Below are positions 9,228 to 18,800 of a stretch of 64,000 nt of DNA, one piece after another. Numbering within the stretch: the stretch's first letter is position 1; the number at the start of each line of letters is the position of its first letter. The notes below the pieces were generated by a model. It did not search any database. It was not told where the DNA came from and saw nothing but the letters and a program-made list of their open reading frames with translations. This stretch comes from Kineosporiaceae bacterium. GTDB lineage: Bacteria; Actinomycetota; Actinomycetes; Actinomycetales; Kineosporiaceae. The position numbers and the translations under genes were made by a program. The DNA is taken from positions 40,448 through 104,447 of the forward strand of contig JAEUJN010000075.1 in the NCBI GenBank assembly GCA_016794595.1. The letters run 5' to 3'.

Positions 9228-11150
9228 ATGACGGTCCCCGTCACTCTGACCCTGCAGGAGATCGCCGCTGTGGCCCGGGTGCAGCGACCGGTCGTCTCCA
9301 TGTGGCGCCGCCGCCCCCGCGTGCACGGGCAGACCATTCCGTTCCCGAAGCCGGTGAACTCCGACGCCGGCCTGGAGCGCTTCGACCGCGCTGAGGTTCT
9401 CGCCTACCTGGACGCCACCGGTCGGGGTAACAATCCCGAGGCCCACCTGGACGCACCCACGCACACCGCGCCCATCGTCGACCTCGAGGAAGCCGTCACC
9501 ACGCTCTGCCTGCGCAGGCTCAGCGAGCGAGAACTCACCGGTCTGGACGCCGATGCGCTCGCGTCGCTGGCCGAGCAGACCGACCCGTCGGACCGCCTCC
9601 TGTTGCGCGAGATCCGCGCCATGCCCCACTCGGAGCAGGTCTGTGCCTATGTCGAGGACGTCCTCGAGGCGTCCCTGGGCCATGCGGATGCCCTGACCAG
9701 GCTGCTCAGCGGACCACTGGGGCGTCACGCCGGCGGTCGCGGGCTGACCACGGACTGCCTCGCCGCCGTCCGCGCTCTCGCCCTCGCCTGCCGTGACCAC
9801 CTGCCGACAGACGCCGTGGCTCTCAGCGCAGCAGGCGATCATGAACTGCTTCGCGTCGTGGCTCCGCAGTTCGCGGGTTTGGTTGTACCGGACAACGATC
9901 CCGCCTCCCGCCAGCAGCGCCGCCGCGCCATCCTGGACGACATCCCGGTGCTCGACCAGGCGCCGATGAGCGTGCACCTGCGTTCGCTGGTGGGGGTTCC
10001 GGACGGCACCGCGCTCGACGACCTGGACGAGCTGGTGCTCTCGCTCGGCCCCGCCGACGTGGCGCTGGTGATCGGATCGGTGAGCCTGCTGGCCGAGGCG
10101 CTGTCCGGCGAGCTGGACCAGCGGCGATCGACGATGCTGCGCTCGGGCACGTTGGCCATGGCGGTGCGCCTGCCGCGCGGGTGGTGGAAGGGCGCGCATC
10201 GCCAGGCGCTGGCGGCCTGGGTGCTCAGCGGTCGCGCCGGCATCGAGCACCCCCGCCTGGCCGACGTGAGCGCGATGGACCTCGAGGGACCGGTGGCGTT
10301 GGAGGATCTCGCCCACGATGCGGCCGCCGCCCTGGCCCGATCCGACCACCGGGCCTTCCGCTATGCCCGAGCCGGGTCGCTGAAGGGCCTGCTCGCCCGC
10401 GGGCCGATCGTTCCCGCGGGGGTGCGGGTGGTGCGGTTCGTCGATCCGGCGGCGGCCTCGCCGCTGGAGCGCATCCACGAGGCCACACTGCGCAGCGCTC
10501 GCCCCCTTCCCGGGTGGGATCTCGACGTCCTGCCGGCGCCCGCTCGCATCCAGCTGCGGTGGACATCGCTGGCGCAGCTGCACCAGGCGGGCTTGCTGCG
10601 CATGCGCCGGGGGCAGCGGATCGACCCCGTCCACGGCGACCCCGACGGCACCGTCCCGGTGGTCACCGCCGACGGGGCCACCCCCGTGCGGCTCGACCCC
10701 TTCGACGCGGTGCGGCTCTACCCCCGGGCCACGCGGACCGAGCCCGGGGACGTGGTGTTCGCAGAGCGTCCCTGCCCGGCGGCCTGGGTGGACGCTCACG
10801 GCGGTGGCCTGGTGTGCGCGCCGAGCCGCGTGCTGCGGCTCGCCGCCGCCGCACCGGTCGGCCCGCACACGCTCGCGGCGATCATCAATCAGCGCTCACC
10901 CATCGGAAGCAGCTGGCAGACCTGGGCCGTGCCCGACCTGCCGGACGACGAGGCAATGGCTCTGGACGACGCCCTGGCCTCGGCCGCGGCCCACCTGCAC
11001 GACCTGCAGCGACGCCGCGAGACGATGCAGGGGCTGGTCACCACCTTGATCGATGCCGTGGCCGCGGGAGTGGTCACGGTCGTCGTCCCCGACCACCACG
11101 TACCGCGTCCCGGTGCACCTCACCGTCCCACCGAGCAGAAGGCTGGTTGA
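9228..11150 (+). CDS. HTH plus degenerate N6-methylase/specificity-like protein
   Basis: Protein of 640 residues. Residues ~5-60 form a helix-turn-helix (LQEIAAVARVQRPVVSMWRR) followed by a short wing, as in excisionase/MerR-like domains. The middle and the segment around residues 280-330 (LGPADVALVIGS, then MAVRLPRGWW and ALAAWVLSG) read like the part of actinobacterial N6-adenine methylases that lies after the NPPF motif. Residues ~400-600 resemble a type I target-recognition region (GDVVFAERP, then a GG and APSRVLRL stretch) with a closing helix. I find neither a glycine-rich SAM motif nor an NPPY/F motif, so it is probably not a methylase itself. It stops 2 bp before hsdM and is surely co-transcribed with it. 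Likely role: regulator or DNA-recognition subunit of the R-M complex. Confidence 0.68.
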   Translation: MTVPVTLTLQEIAAVARVQRPVVSMWRRRPRVHGQTIPFPKPVNSDAGLERFDRAEVLAYLDATGRGNNPEAHLDAPTHTAPIVDLEEAVTTLCLRRLSERELTGLDADALASLAEQTDPSDRLLLREIRAMPHSEQVCAYVEDVLEASLGHADALTRLLSGPLGRHAGGRGLTTDCLAAVRALALACRDHLPTDAVALSAAGDHELLRVVAPQFAGLVVPDNDPASRQQRRRAILDDIPVLDQAPMSVHLRSLVGVPDGTALDDLDELVLSLGPADVALVIGSVSLLAEALSGELDQRRSTMLRSGTLAMAVRLPRGWWKGAHRQALAAWVLSGRAGIEHPRLADVSAMDLEGPVALEDLAHDAAAALARSDHRAFRYARAGSLKGLLARGPIVPAGVRVVRFVDPAAASPLERIHEATLRSARPLPGWDLDVLPAPARIQLRWTSLAQLHQAGLLRMRRGQRIDPVHGDPDGTVPVVTADGATPVRLDPFDAVRLYPRATRTEPGDVVFAERPCPAAWVDAHGGGLVCAPSRVLRLAAAAPVGPHTLAAIINQRSPIGSSWQTWAVPDLPDDEAMALDDALASAAAHLHDLQRRRETMQGLVTTLIDAVAAGVVTVVVPDHHVPRPGAPHRPTEQKAG

Positions 11151-11152
11151 GC

Positions 11153-12778
11153 ATGCCCCCCCGTACCAGGAAGGCGGCACCCGAGGGGCCGTCCACCATG
11201 AAGGAATTGAAGGACACGCTGTGGGCGGCGGCGAACAAGCTGCGCGGGTCGTTGTCGGCCAATCAGTACAAGGACGTTGTCCTCGGCCTGGTGTTCCTCA
11301 AGTACGTCTCGGACGCCTATGACGAACGCCGCGAACAGATCCGCATCGATCTGGCCGCGGAGGGCTACGACGAGGACCAGATCGCCACCCTGATCGATGA
11401 CCCCGAGGAGTACCAGGGCTACGGGGTGTTCGTGGTGCCGCCGGAGGCGCGCTGGGCCTACCTCGCCGAGAACGCGAAGGGCAAGCCGGCGACCGGCGCG
11501 GAGCCAGCCCGAACCATCGGCTCGCTGATCGACGAGGCGATTCAGGCCCTGATGGCGCACAACGACAGCCTGCGCGGCGTGCTGCAGCCGCGGTACAACC
11601 GCGACAACATCGACCAGCGCAGGCTCGGTGAGCTGATCGAGTTGTTCACCAGCGCGCGGTTCAGCCGCCAGGGCGAGCACCGCGCGCGTGACCTGATGGG
11701 TGAGGTGTACGAGTACTTCTTGGGTAAGTTCGCGGCCGCCGAAGGACGACGGGGCGGGGAGTACTTCACCCCGCCGTCGGTGGTGAGGGTGATCGTCGAG
11801 GTGCTCGAGCCCACAGCGGGTCGGGTGTACGACCCGTGCTGCGGGTCGGGCGGCATGTTCGTACAGACCGAGAAATTCATCGACGAGCACCACGGCGACC
11901 CCACGAACGTCTCGATCTACGGCCAGGAGGCGATCGAGGAGACCTGGCGGATGGCCAAGTTGAACCTGGCCATTCACGGCATCGACAACAACGGGCTGGG
12001 TGCGAGCTGGGGCGACACCTTCGCCCGCGATCAGCATGCCGAGCTGCGGATGGACTACGTGATGGCCAACCCGCCGTTCAACATCAAGGACTGGACCCGG
12101 CGCACCGACGATCCTCGGTGGATCTACGGGGTGCCCCCGGCGAACAACGCCAACTACGCCTGGATTCAGCACATCCTGTCCAAGCTGGGTTCGGGCGGTA
12201 AGGCCGGCGTGGTGATGGCCAACGGGTCGATGTCATCGCAGTCCAACGGCGAGGGCGACATCAGGGCGCGAATCGTCGAGGCCGACCTGGTCTCGTGCAT
12301 GGTGGCGCTGCCGACCCAGCTGTTCCGCAGCACCGGTATTCCGGTGTGCGTCTGGTTCTTCGCCAAGGACAAGTCCGCCGGGGAGCAGGGCGCGATCGAC
12401 CGGTCGGGCCAGGTGCTTTTCATCGACGCCCGCGATCTGGGCTACATGGTCGACCGGGCTGAACGGGCGTTGTCGACCGAGGACGTCGTGCGGATCGGTG
12501 ACACCTATCGCGCCTGGCGGGGGACCCGATCGGGGTCGGCCAAGAAGCTCGTCTACGAAGACGTCCCCGGGTTCTGTAAATCGGTGGATCTGGCCGAGAT
12601 CAAGGCGGCGGACTACGCGCTGACGCCCGGTCGCTATGTCGGCTCCGCGGCGGTCGCGGACGACGAGGAGCCGGTCGAGGAGAAGATCGCGCGGCTGACC
12701 AAGGAGCTCTTAGCCGCCTTCGACGAGTCGGGTCGGCTGGAGAAGATCGTGCGGACTCAACTGGAGCGCTTGAAGTGA
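11153..12778 (+). CDS. hsdM: Type I restriction-modification DNA methyltransferase subunit M
   Basis: N6-adenine methyltransferase of a type I R-M system. It pairs with HsdS to methylate host sites and with HsdR to restrict unmethylated DNA. The 541-residue protein has the helical HsdM N-terminal domain (LSANQYKDVVLGLVFLKYVS region), SAM motif I DPCCGSGGMF at ~227 and catalytic motif IV NPPF at ~306. All are intact. ATG 11153 follows the upstream stop by 2 bp; ATG 11198 is an alternative start that still leaves the whole N-terminal domain. The gene overlaps hsdS by 4 bp (ATGA), a sign of translational coupling. Its composition matches the rest of the window, unlike hsdS. Confidence 0.96.
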   Translation: MPPRTRKAAPEGPSTMKELKDTLWAAANKLRGSLSANQYKDVVLGLVFLKYVSDAYDERREQIRIDLAAEGYDEDQIATLIDDPEEYQGYGVFVVPPEARWAYLAENAKGKPATGAEPARTIGSLIDEAIQALMAHNDSLRGVLQPRYNRDNIDQRRLGELIELFTSARFSRQGEHRARDLMGEVYEYFLGKFAAAEGRRGGEYFTPPSVVRVIVEVLEPTAGRVYDPCCGSGGMFVQTEKFIDEHHGDPTNVSIYGQEAIEETWRMAKLNLAIHGIDNNGLGASWGDTFARDQHAELRMDYVMANPPFNIKDWTRRTDDPRWIYGVPPANNANYAWIQHILSKLGSGGKAGVVMANGSMSSQSNGEGDIRARIVEADLVSCMVALPTQLFRSTGIPVCVWFFAKDKSAGEQGAIDRSGQVLFIDARDLGYMVDRAERALSTEDVVRIGDTYRAWRGTRSGSAKKLVYEDVPGFCKSVDLAEIKAADYALTPGRYVGSAAVADDEEPVEEKIARLTKELLAAFDESGRLEKIVRTQLERLK

Positions 12779-13971
12779 AGACTCGTCTCGTTCGCGAACT
12801 CGTCGGAGAGGGTGTCCTTCGAGTGGAGGATGGCAATCATGGAAATGATCGACCGCGCCCCGATGAGTTCGTCCAAGATGGAGTGGCGTATGTAAGGGCC
12901 GCGGATATGACCCAAGGTTGGGTGGATTTCGGATCTACCGGAAAGATCAATTCTCATGCACGCCAGCGCATACGGAAGGGGGTCGGCGCTCCGGGTGACG
13001 TACTGCTCTCTCACAAAGGGACTGTCGGACGAGTGGCAGTGGCGCCCCTCGATTCCCCCGAATTTGTCTGCTCACCGCAGACAACCTTTTGGCGCAGTCA
13101 GGATCCGTCGGTTCTTGACCAGCGCTTCTTGGGCTACCTACTCCTCTCGCCGGAATTTCAAGAGAAGCTAAGACGCCTGGCCGGCCAGACAGACATGGCT
13201 CCTTACGTTAGTCTCACCGATCAGCGATCTATGGAGCTCGCACTGCCCGAGATCACCCAACAGAAGGCTATTGCTGAGGTGCTGGGGGCGCTCGACGACA
13301 AGATCGTGAATATTGGTCTTGCCGTGACGACGAGTGAGTCGCTCATGTGCTCCTTGGCCAGCGCCAGCGATAGCAGAATCCCTGTTTCTGATCTTGTGAC
13401 TCGAACCCAAAGGGTCGTCATCGACCCTTCGAGCATTGAGTCGACGGTCTCTCACTACAGCCTGCCAGCTTTCGACAATTCATGCACACCCGAACTGGTC
13501 AAAGGCGGGTCGATCAAGAGCAGCAAGTACCTACTCACGGGGGCCGCTGTCCTTGTGTCGAAGCTGAATCCGAGGATTCCGAGAGTCTGGAACATCCCCT
13601 ACTTGCCGGAGCATCCAGCGGTAACGTCGACTGAGTTCGTCATCTTGGAGCCATCGCACGTGGCCGTTTCCGTGCTCTGGGCGTGCATCTGCCAACCGGA
13701 TGTTATGGAACAACTTCAGTCCAAGGTGGCTGGGACATCGGGCAGTCATCAGCGAGCCAAGCCCGGTGGCGTGATGTCTCTCCTGGTGCGAGACCCGAGG
13801 TTGCTGCCTCCCCAGGTTCTTGATGCTCTTGAGGCGCTGGGCGCCCACGCCAACGCCCTCAGAAGGCAGCGAGTGCTTCTGGGCCTGTGCCGAGACGAGC
13901 TCCTACCACTCCTCATGTCCGGCAAGATCACCGTTCGGGACGCCGAGCGCACCGTTAGCGACGTGGTCTGA
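12775..13971 (+). CDS. hsdS: Type I restriction-modification specificity subunit S
   Basis: DNA-recognition subunit of the type I complex, 398 residues, the usual length for two target-recognition domains. The first (~1-135) has GDVLLSHKGTVGRVAV and the FVCSPQTTFWR stretch typical of HsdS. It ends in the conserved coiled-coil helix (LPEITQQKAIAEVLGALDDKI). The second TRD (~200-330) carries SKLNPRIPRVWNI. A final helix repeats the spacer (ALRRQRVLLGLCRDELLPLL). Start ATG overlaps the hsdM stop by 4 bp. The G+C content is visibly lower than that of its neighbours (many A/T third positions, especially 12780-13700), which suggests that the specificity gene was exchanged by transfer. Confidence 0.94.
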   Translation: MKTRLVRELVGEGVLRVEDGNHGNDRPRPDEFVQDGVAYVRAADMTQGWVDFGSTGKINSHARQRIRKGVGAPGDVLLSHKGTVGRVAVAPLDSPEFVCSPQTTFWRSQDPSVLDQRFLGYLLLSPEFQEKLRRLAGQTDMAPYVSLTDQRSMELALPEITQQKAIAEVLGALDDKIVNIGLAVTTSESLMCSLASASDSRIPVSDLVTRTQRVVIDPSSIESTVSHYSLPAFDNSCTPELVKGGSIKSSKYLLTGAAVLVSKLNPRIPRVWNIPYLPEHPAVTSTEFVILEPSHVAVSVLWACICQPDVMEQLQSKVAGTSGSHQRAKPGGVMSLLVRDPRLLPPQVLDALEALGAHANALRRQRVLLGLCRDELLPLLMSGKITVRDAERTVSDVV

Positions 13972-14012
13972 CGTGGCGCATCAGTGCCACGCCTCGCCAC
14001 ATTACAACAGAT

Positions 14013-14048
14013 TGGCACAGTCAGTGGCAAAGTGAGTGGCACAGTGAA
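14013..14048 (+). repeat. Three 12-bp direct repeats before the AlbA_2/HATPase gene
   Basis: Three head-to-tail 12-bp units (TGGCACAGTCAG, TGGCAAAGTGAG, TGGCACAGTGAA) end 9 bp before the ATG at 14058, within the 86-bp gap after hsdS. A nearby stretch at 13973-13990 (GTGGC...GCCAC) is an inverted copy of the core word GTGGCAC/GTGCCAC. The array lies where an operator or a translation-control site would be expected. Confidence 0.6.
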
Positions 14049-14057
14049 GGGGGAGGG

Positions 14058-15821
14058 ATGGACACCACTGATCTGGTCGCCCAGCTGCGCCGAACGGGAG
14101 TCGAGCCGACGAACGTCGAGGTCAAGGCTGCCGTCCGGGCACTGCCCAGCTCTGTCCCCGAGACCATCACCGCTTTCGCGAACGGCACCGGCGGCACCCT
14201 GCTGCTCGGCCTCGACGAGGGCGCCGGCTTCACGGTCGCCCCTGACTTTCGCGCCGAGGCAATTCGGGACTCCCTGGTCGACGCCTGCACCAACAAGATC
14301 GAACCGATCTGTCGGGCGCCGGTCGAGATTGAGCCGTTCGAAGGCGCGCTGGTGGTACGCCTCGACGTCCCCGAACTCGACCCGGTCGACAAACCCTGCT
14401 TCGTCACCACGCGTGGCACCTACGGCGGGTCATTCATCCGGGGCGGCGATGGTGATCGGCTGCTCAGCCACTACGAGGTCACCCAGCTGCTGAGCAACCG
14501 AACCCAGCCGACCGTCGACCGTGACCCGGTGCCCGGCGCAACCCTCACCGACCTCGACTCCGACCTGCTCGACCGGTACCTGACTCGGGTTCGCCGACGC
14601 TCCCTGCGACTCGCCGCACCGAGCGATGAGCAACTGCTGCGTATTCTCGGCGTTCTCACCACGGACTCTGAGGGGCAACCACGCCCCACCCTGGCTGGCT
14701 TGCTCGCCTTCGGCATCTACCCGCAACAGTTCTACCCGCAGCTGTTCGTGTCATTCGTGGTGTTGCCCCGACTGCGGATGGGCGAGACCGGCCCGGACGG
14801 ACGCCGGTTTCTCGACAACGTCACGGTCACCGGGCCCATCCCCGAGATCGTGGCCAGCGTGATCGCCACTGCAGTCCGCAACATGCGCGCAGGGGCGATC
14901 ATCACCGGTATCGGGCGCGAAGACCGGTACGACTACCCGATCGAGGTCATCCGCGAGCTGACCGTGAACGCTGTGCTGCACCGCGATTACAGCGCCGATG
15001 CCCGCGGCGCCCAGGTACAGATCGAGCTGTACCCGGATCGGCTCGAGATCCGTAGCCCCGGTGGGTTGTACGGGCCGATCACGATCGCTGACCTGGGGTC
15101 GGATGAGCATCGGTCCACTTCACGCAATCAGACCCTTGCTGCGATCCTCGCCGACGTCGAGGCGCCCGGCTCACGCGGCGAGGCGCTGTGCGAGAACCGT
15201 GGCTCAGGACTGCATTCTGTCCTGGCCGAACTGCGTCGGGTCGGCATGAGCCCCCCCGAGTTCGACGTGCGTCCGGGGCGGATGACCGTTCGGCTGCCGC
15301 AATCAGCCTTGCTCTCACCCGAGACGGCGGCGTGGATCGGTTCACTGGGAGTACCTGACCTCAGTGAATCGCAGCACCTCGCCCTGGCGATGATGCGCAG
15401 CACCGGACGGGTCACCAATGCGATGTTGCAGGCCTGGGGAGTCGATCGGCTGCAGGCCGGTGTGGCCCTGAAGGACCTGGTAGACCGGAGCCTCGCGCTA
15501 CGCACCGGGGGCCGCCGCTACGCGAGTTATCAACTCACCGGCGATGCCAACGCCTCCACGCCGACCATGCCACTGCGCGAGTCACGTAGCCCCCGCGCCG
15601 TCGGCGCCCAAGCCGAGCTGGACGCCGTCCTGCAGGCCATCGCCGCCGGTTACACCACGCGGCGCGCGCTGATGGAGCGTCTGGGGCTGCCGCAACGAAC
15701 GTTGGCTCGACGCCTGACGAGTCTGATCGAACGCGGCGCCATCGAGCCGACCCAACCCACCCGAAGCCACCGTCAGAGCTACCGCCTGGCAGTGGGAAGG
15801 AGCACCGACCATGGCCAGTGA
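14058..15821 (+). CDS. AlbA_2 (Schlafen-like) / HATPase protein inside type I R-M operon
   Basis: Protein of 587 residues of the COG2865 kind. The N-terminal AlbA_2/Schlafen-like domain (~1-130) carries VEVKAAV, ITAFANGTGGTLLLG and the FVTTRGTYGGSFIR stretch. A GHKL-type ATPase half domain follows (~270-420), with ELTVNAVLHRDYS, RLEIRSPGGL and ENRGSGLHSV. The C-terminus holds winged-helix modules (RRALMERLGLPQRTLARRL). Such proteins recur between hsdS and hsdR in type I operons, where their role is not settled; regulation or an added abortive defence activity are both possible. The end overlaps the start of hsdR by 11 bp, so the two are translationally coupled. ATG 14058 is preceded by GGGGGAGGG. 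Confidence 0.86.
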   Translation: MDTTDLVAQLRRTGVEPTNVEVKAAVRALPSSVPETITAFANGTGGTLLLGLDEGAGFTVAPDFRAEAIRDSLVDACTNKIEPICRAPVEIEPFEGALVVRLDVPELDPVDKPCFVTTRGTYGGSFIRGGDGDRLLSHYEVTQLLSNRTQPTVDRDPVPGATLTDLDSDLLDRYLTRVRRRSLRLAAPSDEQLLRILGVLTTDSEGQPRPTLAGLLAFGIYPQQFYPQLFVSFVVLPRLRMGETGPDGRRFLDNVTVTGPIPEIVASVIATAVRNMRAGAIITGIGREDRYDYPIEVIRELTVNAVLHRDYSADARGAQVQIELYPDRLEIRSPGGLYGPITIADLGSDEHRSTSRNQTLAAILADVEAPGSRGEALCENRGSGLHSVLAELRRVGMSPPEFDVRPGRMTVRLPQSALLSPETAAWIGSLGVPDLSESQHLALAMMRSTGRVTNAMLQAWGVDRLQAGVALKDLVDRSLALRTGGRRYASYQLTGDANASTPTMPLRESRSPRAVGAQAELDAVLQAIAAGYTTRRALMERLGLPQRTLARRLTSLIERGAIEPTQPTRSHRQSYRLAVGRSTDHGQ

Positions 15822-18800
15822 GGCCGACTGGGAGATCGTGACGCTGGAGGCGGTCGGCGAGCACGGCTGGAAGCCGTTGGCGGGCAGCGAGATCGCCCCG
15901 GGGACGGCGCGGGGCCGCACATCCTGGGGCGACCTGGTACTGCCCGATCGGACGCTGGCCGTCATGCGCGCGCTCAACCCGATGGTCCCCAGGCAGTACC
16001 TCGAACAGGCCCTGGGCGAGATCCTCACACCGAGCTCCCAGGACGCCGTCACCGAGAACTTCCGGCTGCACCGGATCCTGGTCGAGGGCTACCGCGGGAT
16101 CGCCTACCTCGACAGCGACGGTATCGAGCAGAACCCGACGATCCATCTGGTCAGCCACATCGTCGAGAACAACGAGTTCCTCGCCGCCAACCAGGTGACC
16201 CTTCGCTCGCGCGAGCATGAACGCCGGCTGGACGTCGTCCTCTACCTGAACGGGTTGCCCGTCGTCATCGTCGAGCTCAAGAAGGCGGGGTCGGCTCGGG
16301 CGACCATCGGCTCGGCGCACAGCCAGCTGGCGACCTACCTGGCCGAGTTCCCGATGGCGTTCCGGTGCTGCGTGCTGACGGTGATCAGTGACGGCATCAC
16401 GGCCCGGTACGGCACCCCGTTCACGCCGCTGAACCACTACGCGCCCTGGAACGTGGACGACGATGGGCACCCCCTCCCGCAGAACGGCGTCGAGACCGAC
16501 CCGCACGACCCCCGGATCGGTGTCCCGTTGGAGTTCCTGCTCGACGGTGTCGGCAACCCCGAACGCTTCCTGCAGTTGCTGCGCAACTTCGTCGCCTTCG
16601 ACGCCGGGGCCGAGGGCCTGACCAAGCGCATCGCCAAGCCCCACCAGTATTTCGCGGTCACCAAGGCCGTCGGCCACACCGTCGAGGCGGCCGAGAGCGA
16701 CGGCAAGGCCGGCGTGGTCTGGCACACCCAGGGCTCCGGCAAGTCGATGGAGATGGAGCTCTACGCCCATGCCGTGACCCAGCAGGCCAAGCTCAAGAAC
16801 CCCACGCTCGTGCTGGTGACCGACCGCACCGATCTCGACACCCAGCTGTGGGAGGCGTTCGAACGCTCGCAATTGGTGGGGCAGCCGCTCAAGGTCACCT
16901 CACGCGACGATCTGCGACGGGAGCTGAACGACCGGATCACCGGCGGCATCTACTTCACGACGCTGCAGAAATTCTCGCTCACCCAGGCCGAGAAGCAGGC
17001 CGGGCGGGACCACCCGCTGCTCAGCCAACGCCGCAACATCATCGTGATCGTCGACGAGGCTCATCGCAGCCACTACGACCAGCTCGACGGCTACGCCAAG
17101 CACATCCGCAGTGCGCTGCCCCACGCCACGTTCATCGCCTTCACGGGCACCCCGATCTCGTTCGCCGACCGCGACACCGTCGATGTGTTCGGTGACGTGA
17201 TCGACACCTACGACCTCAGCCGGGCGGTGACCGACGGGGCAACCGTACGCGTGTTCTTCGAGCAGCGGATCATTCAAGTCGCCCGCGCCGGTGAGGTCAC
17301 CGAGGAGCAGCTCGATGCCGCCGCCGACGAGGCCACGGCGGGCCTGGACGACGTCGAGCGTGACCGCATCGAGACGTCGGTGGCAGTCATCAACGCCATG
17401 TACGGCGTGCCCGAGCGGATCGCCGAACTGGCCCGGGACATCCTGGAGCACTGGGATCGCCGTTCCGCCGCGATGCGCCCGTTCATCGAGTGCACGGGCA
17501 AGGCGTTCATCGTCGGTGCCACACGAGAGATCTGCGCCCGGATCTACGAACAGATCATCGCCCTACGTCCCGACTGGCACGACGATGCCATCGACCGCGG
17601 CAAGATCAAGGTGGTCTACTCCGGCTCGGCCTCGGATCAGCCACCGATCTCGAAACATGTTCGGCGGCAATCACTCAACGAGACGATCCAGAATCGGATC
17701 AAGGATCCCGACGACCCGCTCGAGATCGTCATCGTCAAGGACATGTTGCTGACCGGGTTCGACGCCCCGCCGCTGCACACCCTGTATCTCGACCGGCCGC
17801 AGCAGGGCGCTCAACTGATGCAGACCCTGGCCCGGGTCAACCGGACCTTCCGTGGCAAGACTGATGGCCTGCTGGTCGCCTACGCGCCCCTGGCTGACAA
17901 TCTGACCCGAGCGCTGGCCGAGTACACCGCGAACGACCAGGCGCGTCGTCCGGTGGGCCGGGACGTCGCAGAAGCTGCCGCGGCGGCCCGTGAGCACCTC
18001 GAGGCGCTGGATGAGCTCTGCAGCGGATTCCCCTGGCGGGACAGGATCGCCGATGCCGGCACGAGGACCTGGCTCAAGACAGTGCTCGGCCTGACGCAGC
18101 ATCTGCGGGCCCCGGCAACTCCGGGCAACCAGGATGATCCGACCCTCGCCGACCGGTTCCGCCAGCTCGCGGCGCGACTCGCCCGGTTGTGGGCGCTGGC
18201 GACGGGCGACGACACGGCGAAGGAGCTGACCCGTGACGTCCGCTTCTATGAAGAGGTCCGGGTGTGGATGGCGAAGTTCGACGCCCAGGAACGTCAGGCG
18301 TCGGGCCAGGCCGTGCCGGACGACGTCCGGCGCCTGCTGTCTCAGCTCATCGCCACCTCGACCACCACCGGCGAGATCATCGACATCTACGAGGCGGCGG
18401 GAATCCCCAAGCCGAGCCTGACCGATCTCAATCCCGAACTGGTGCAACGACTCCAGAACGCCGAGCGCCCCCATCTGGCGATCGAGGCGTTGCGCGATCT
18501 GCTCACCAGCGAGGCGGGTGCCGTGACCCGGCACAACCTGACCCGTCAGCGCGCGTTCTCCCAGCGCCTGCGTGAACTGATGAACCGCTACACCAACCAG
18601 CAGCTGACCTCCGCTGAGGTGATCGCCGAGCTGATCGAGCTGGCGCGTGAGGTCGCTCGGGAGTCCCAGCGGGGCAAGGACTTTCAGCCCCCACTGTCAC
18701 ACGACGAGCTGGCCTTCTACGACGCCGTCAGTACGAACGCCTCGGCCGTCGAGGTTCAGGGCGAGGCCGTGCTGGCCCAGATCGCCCGCGAACTGGTCGC

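Noticed and set aside
13984..14493. Overlapping rightward frame with a repeated TVSGKVSGTVKG segment
   Set aside because: The segment is just translation of the 12-bp repeats and the rest overlaps the well-supported AlbA_2 gene in another frame.
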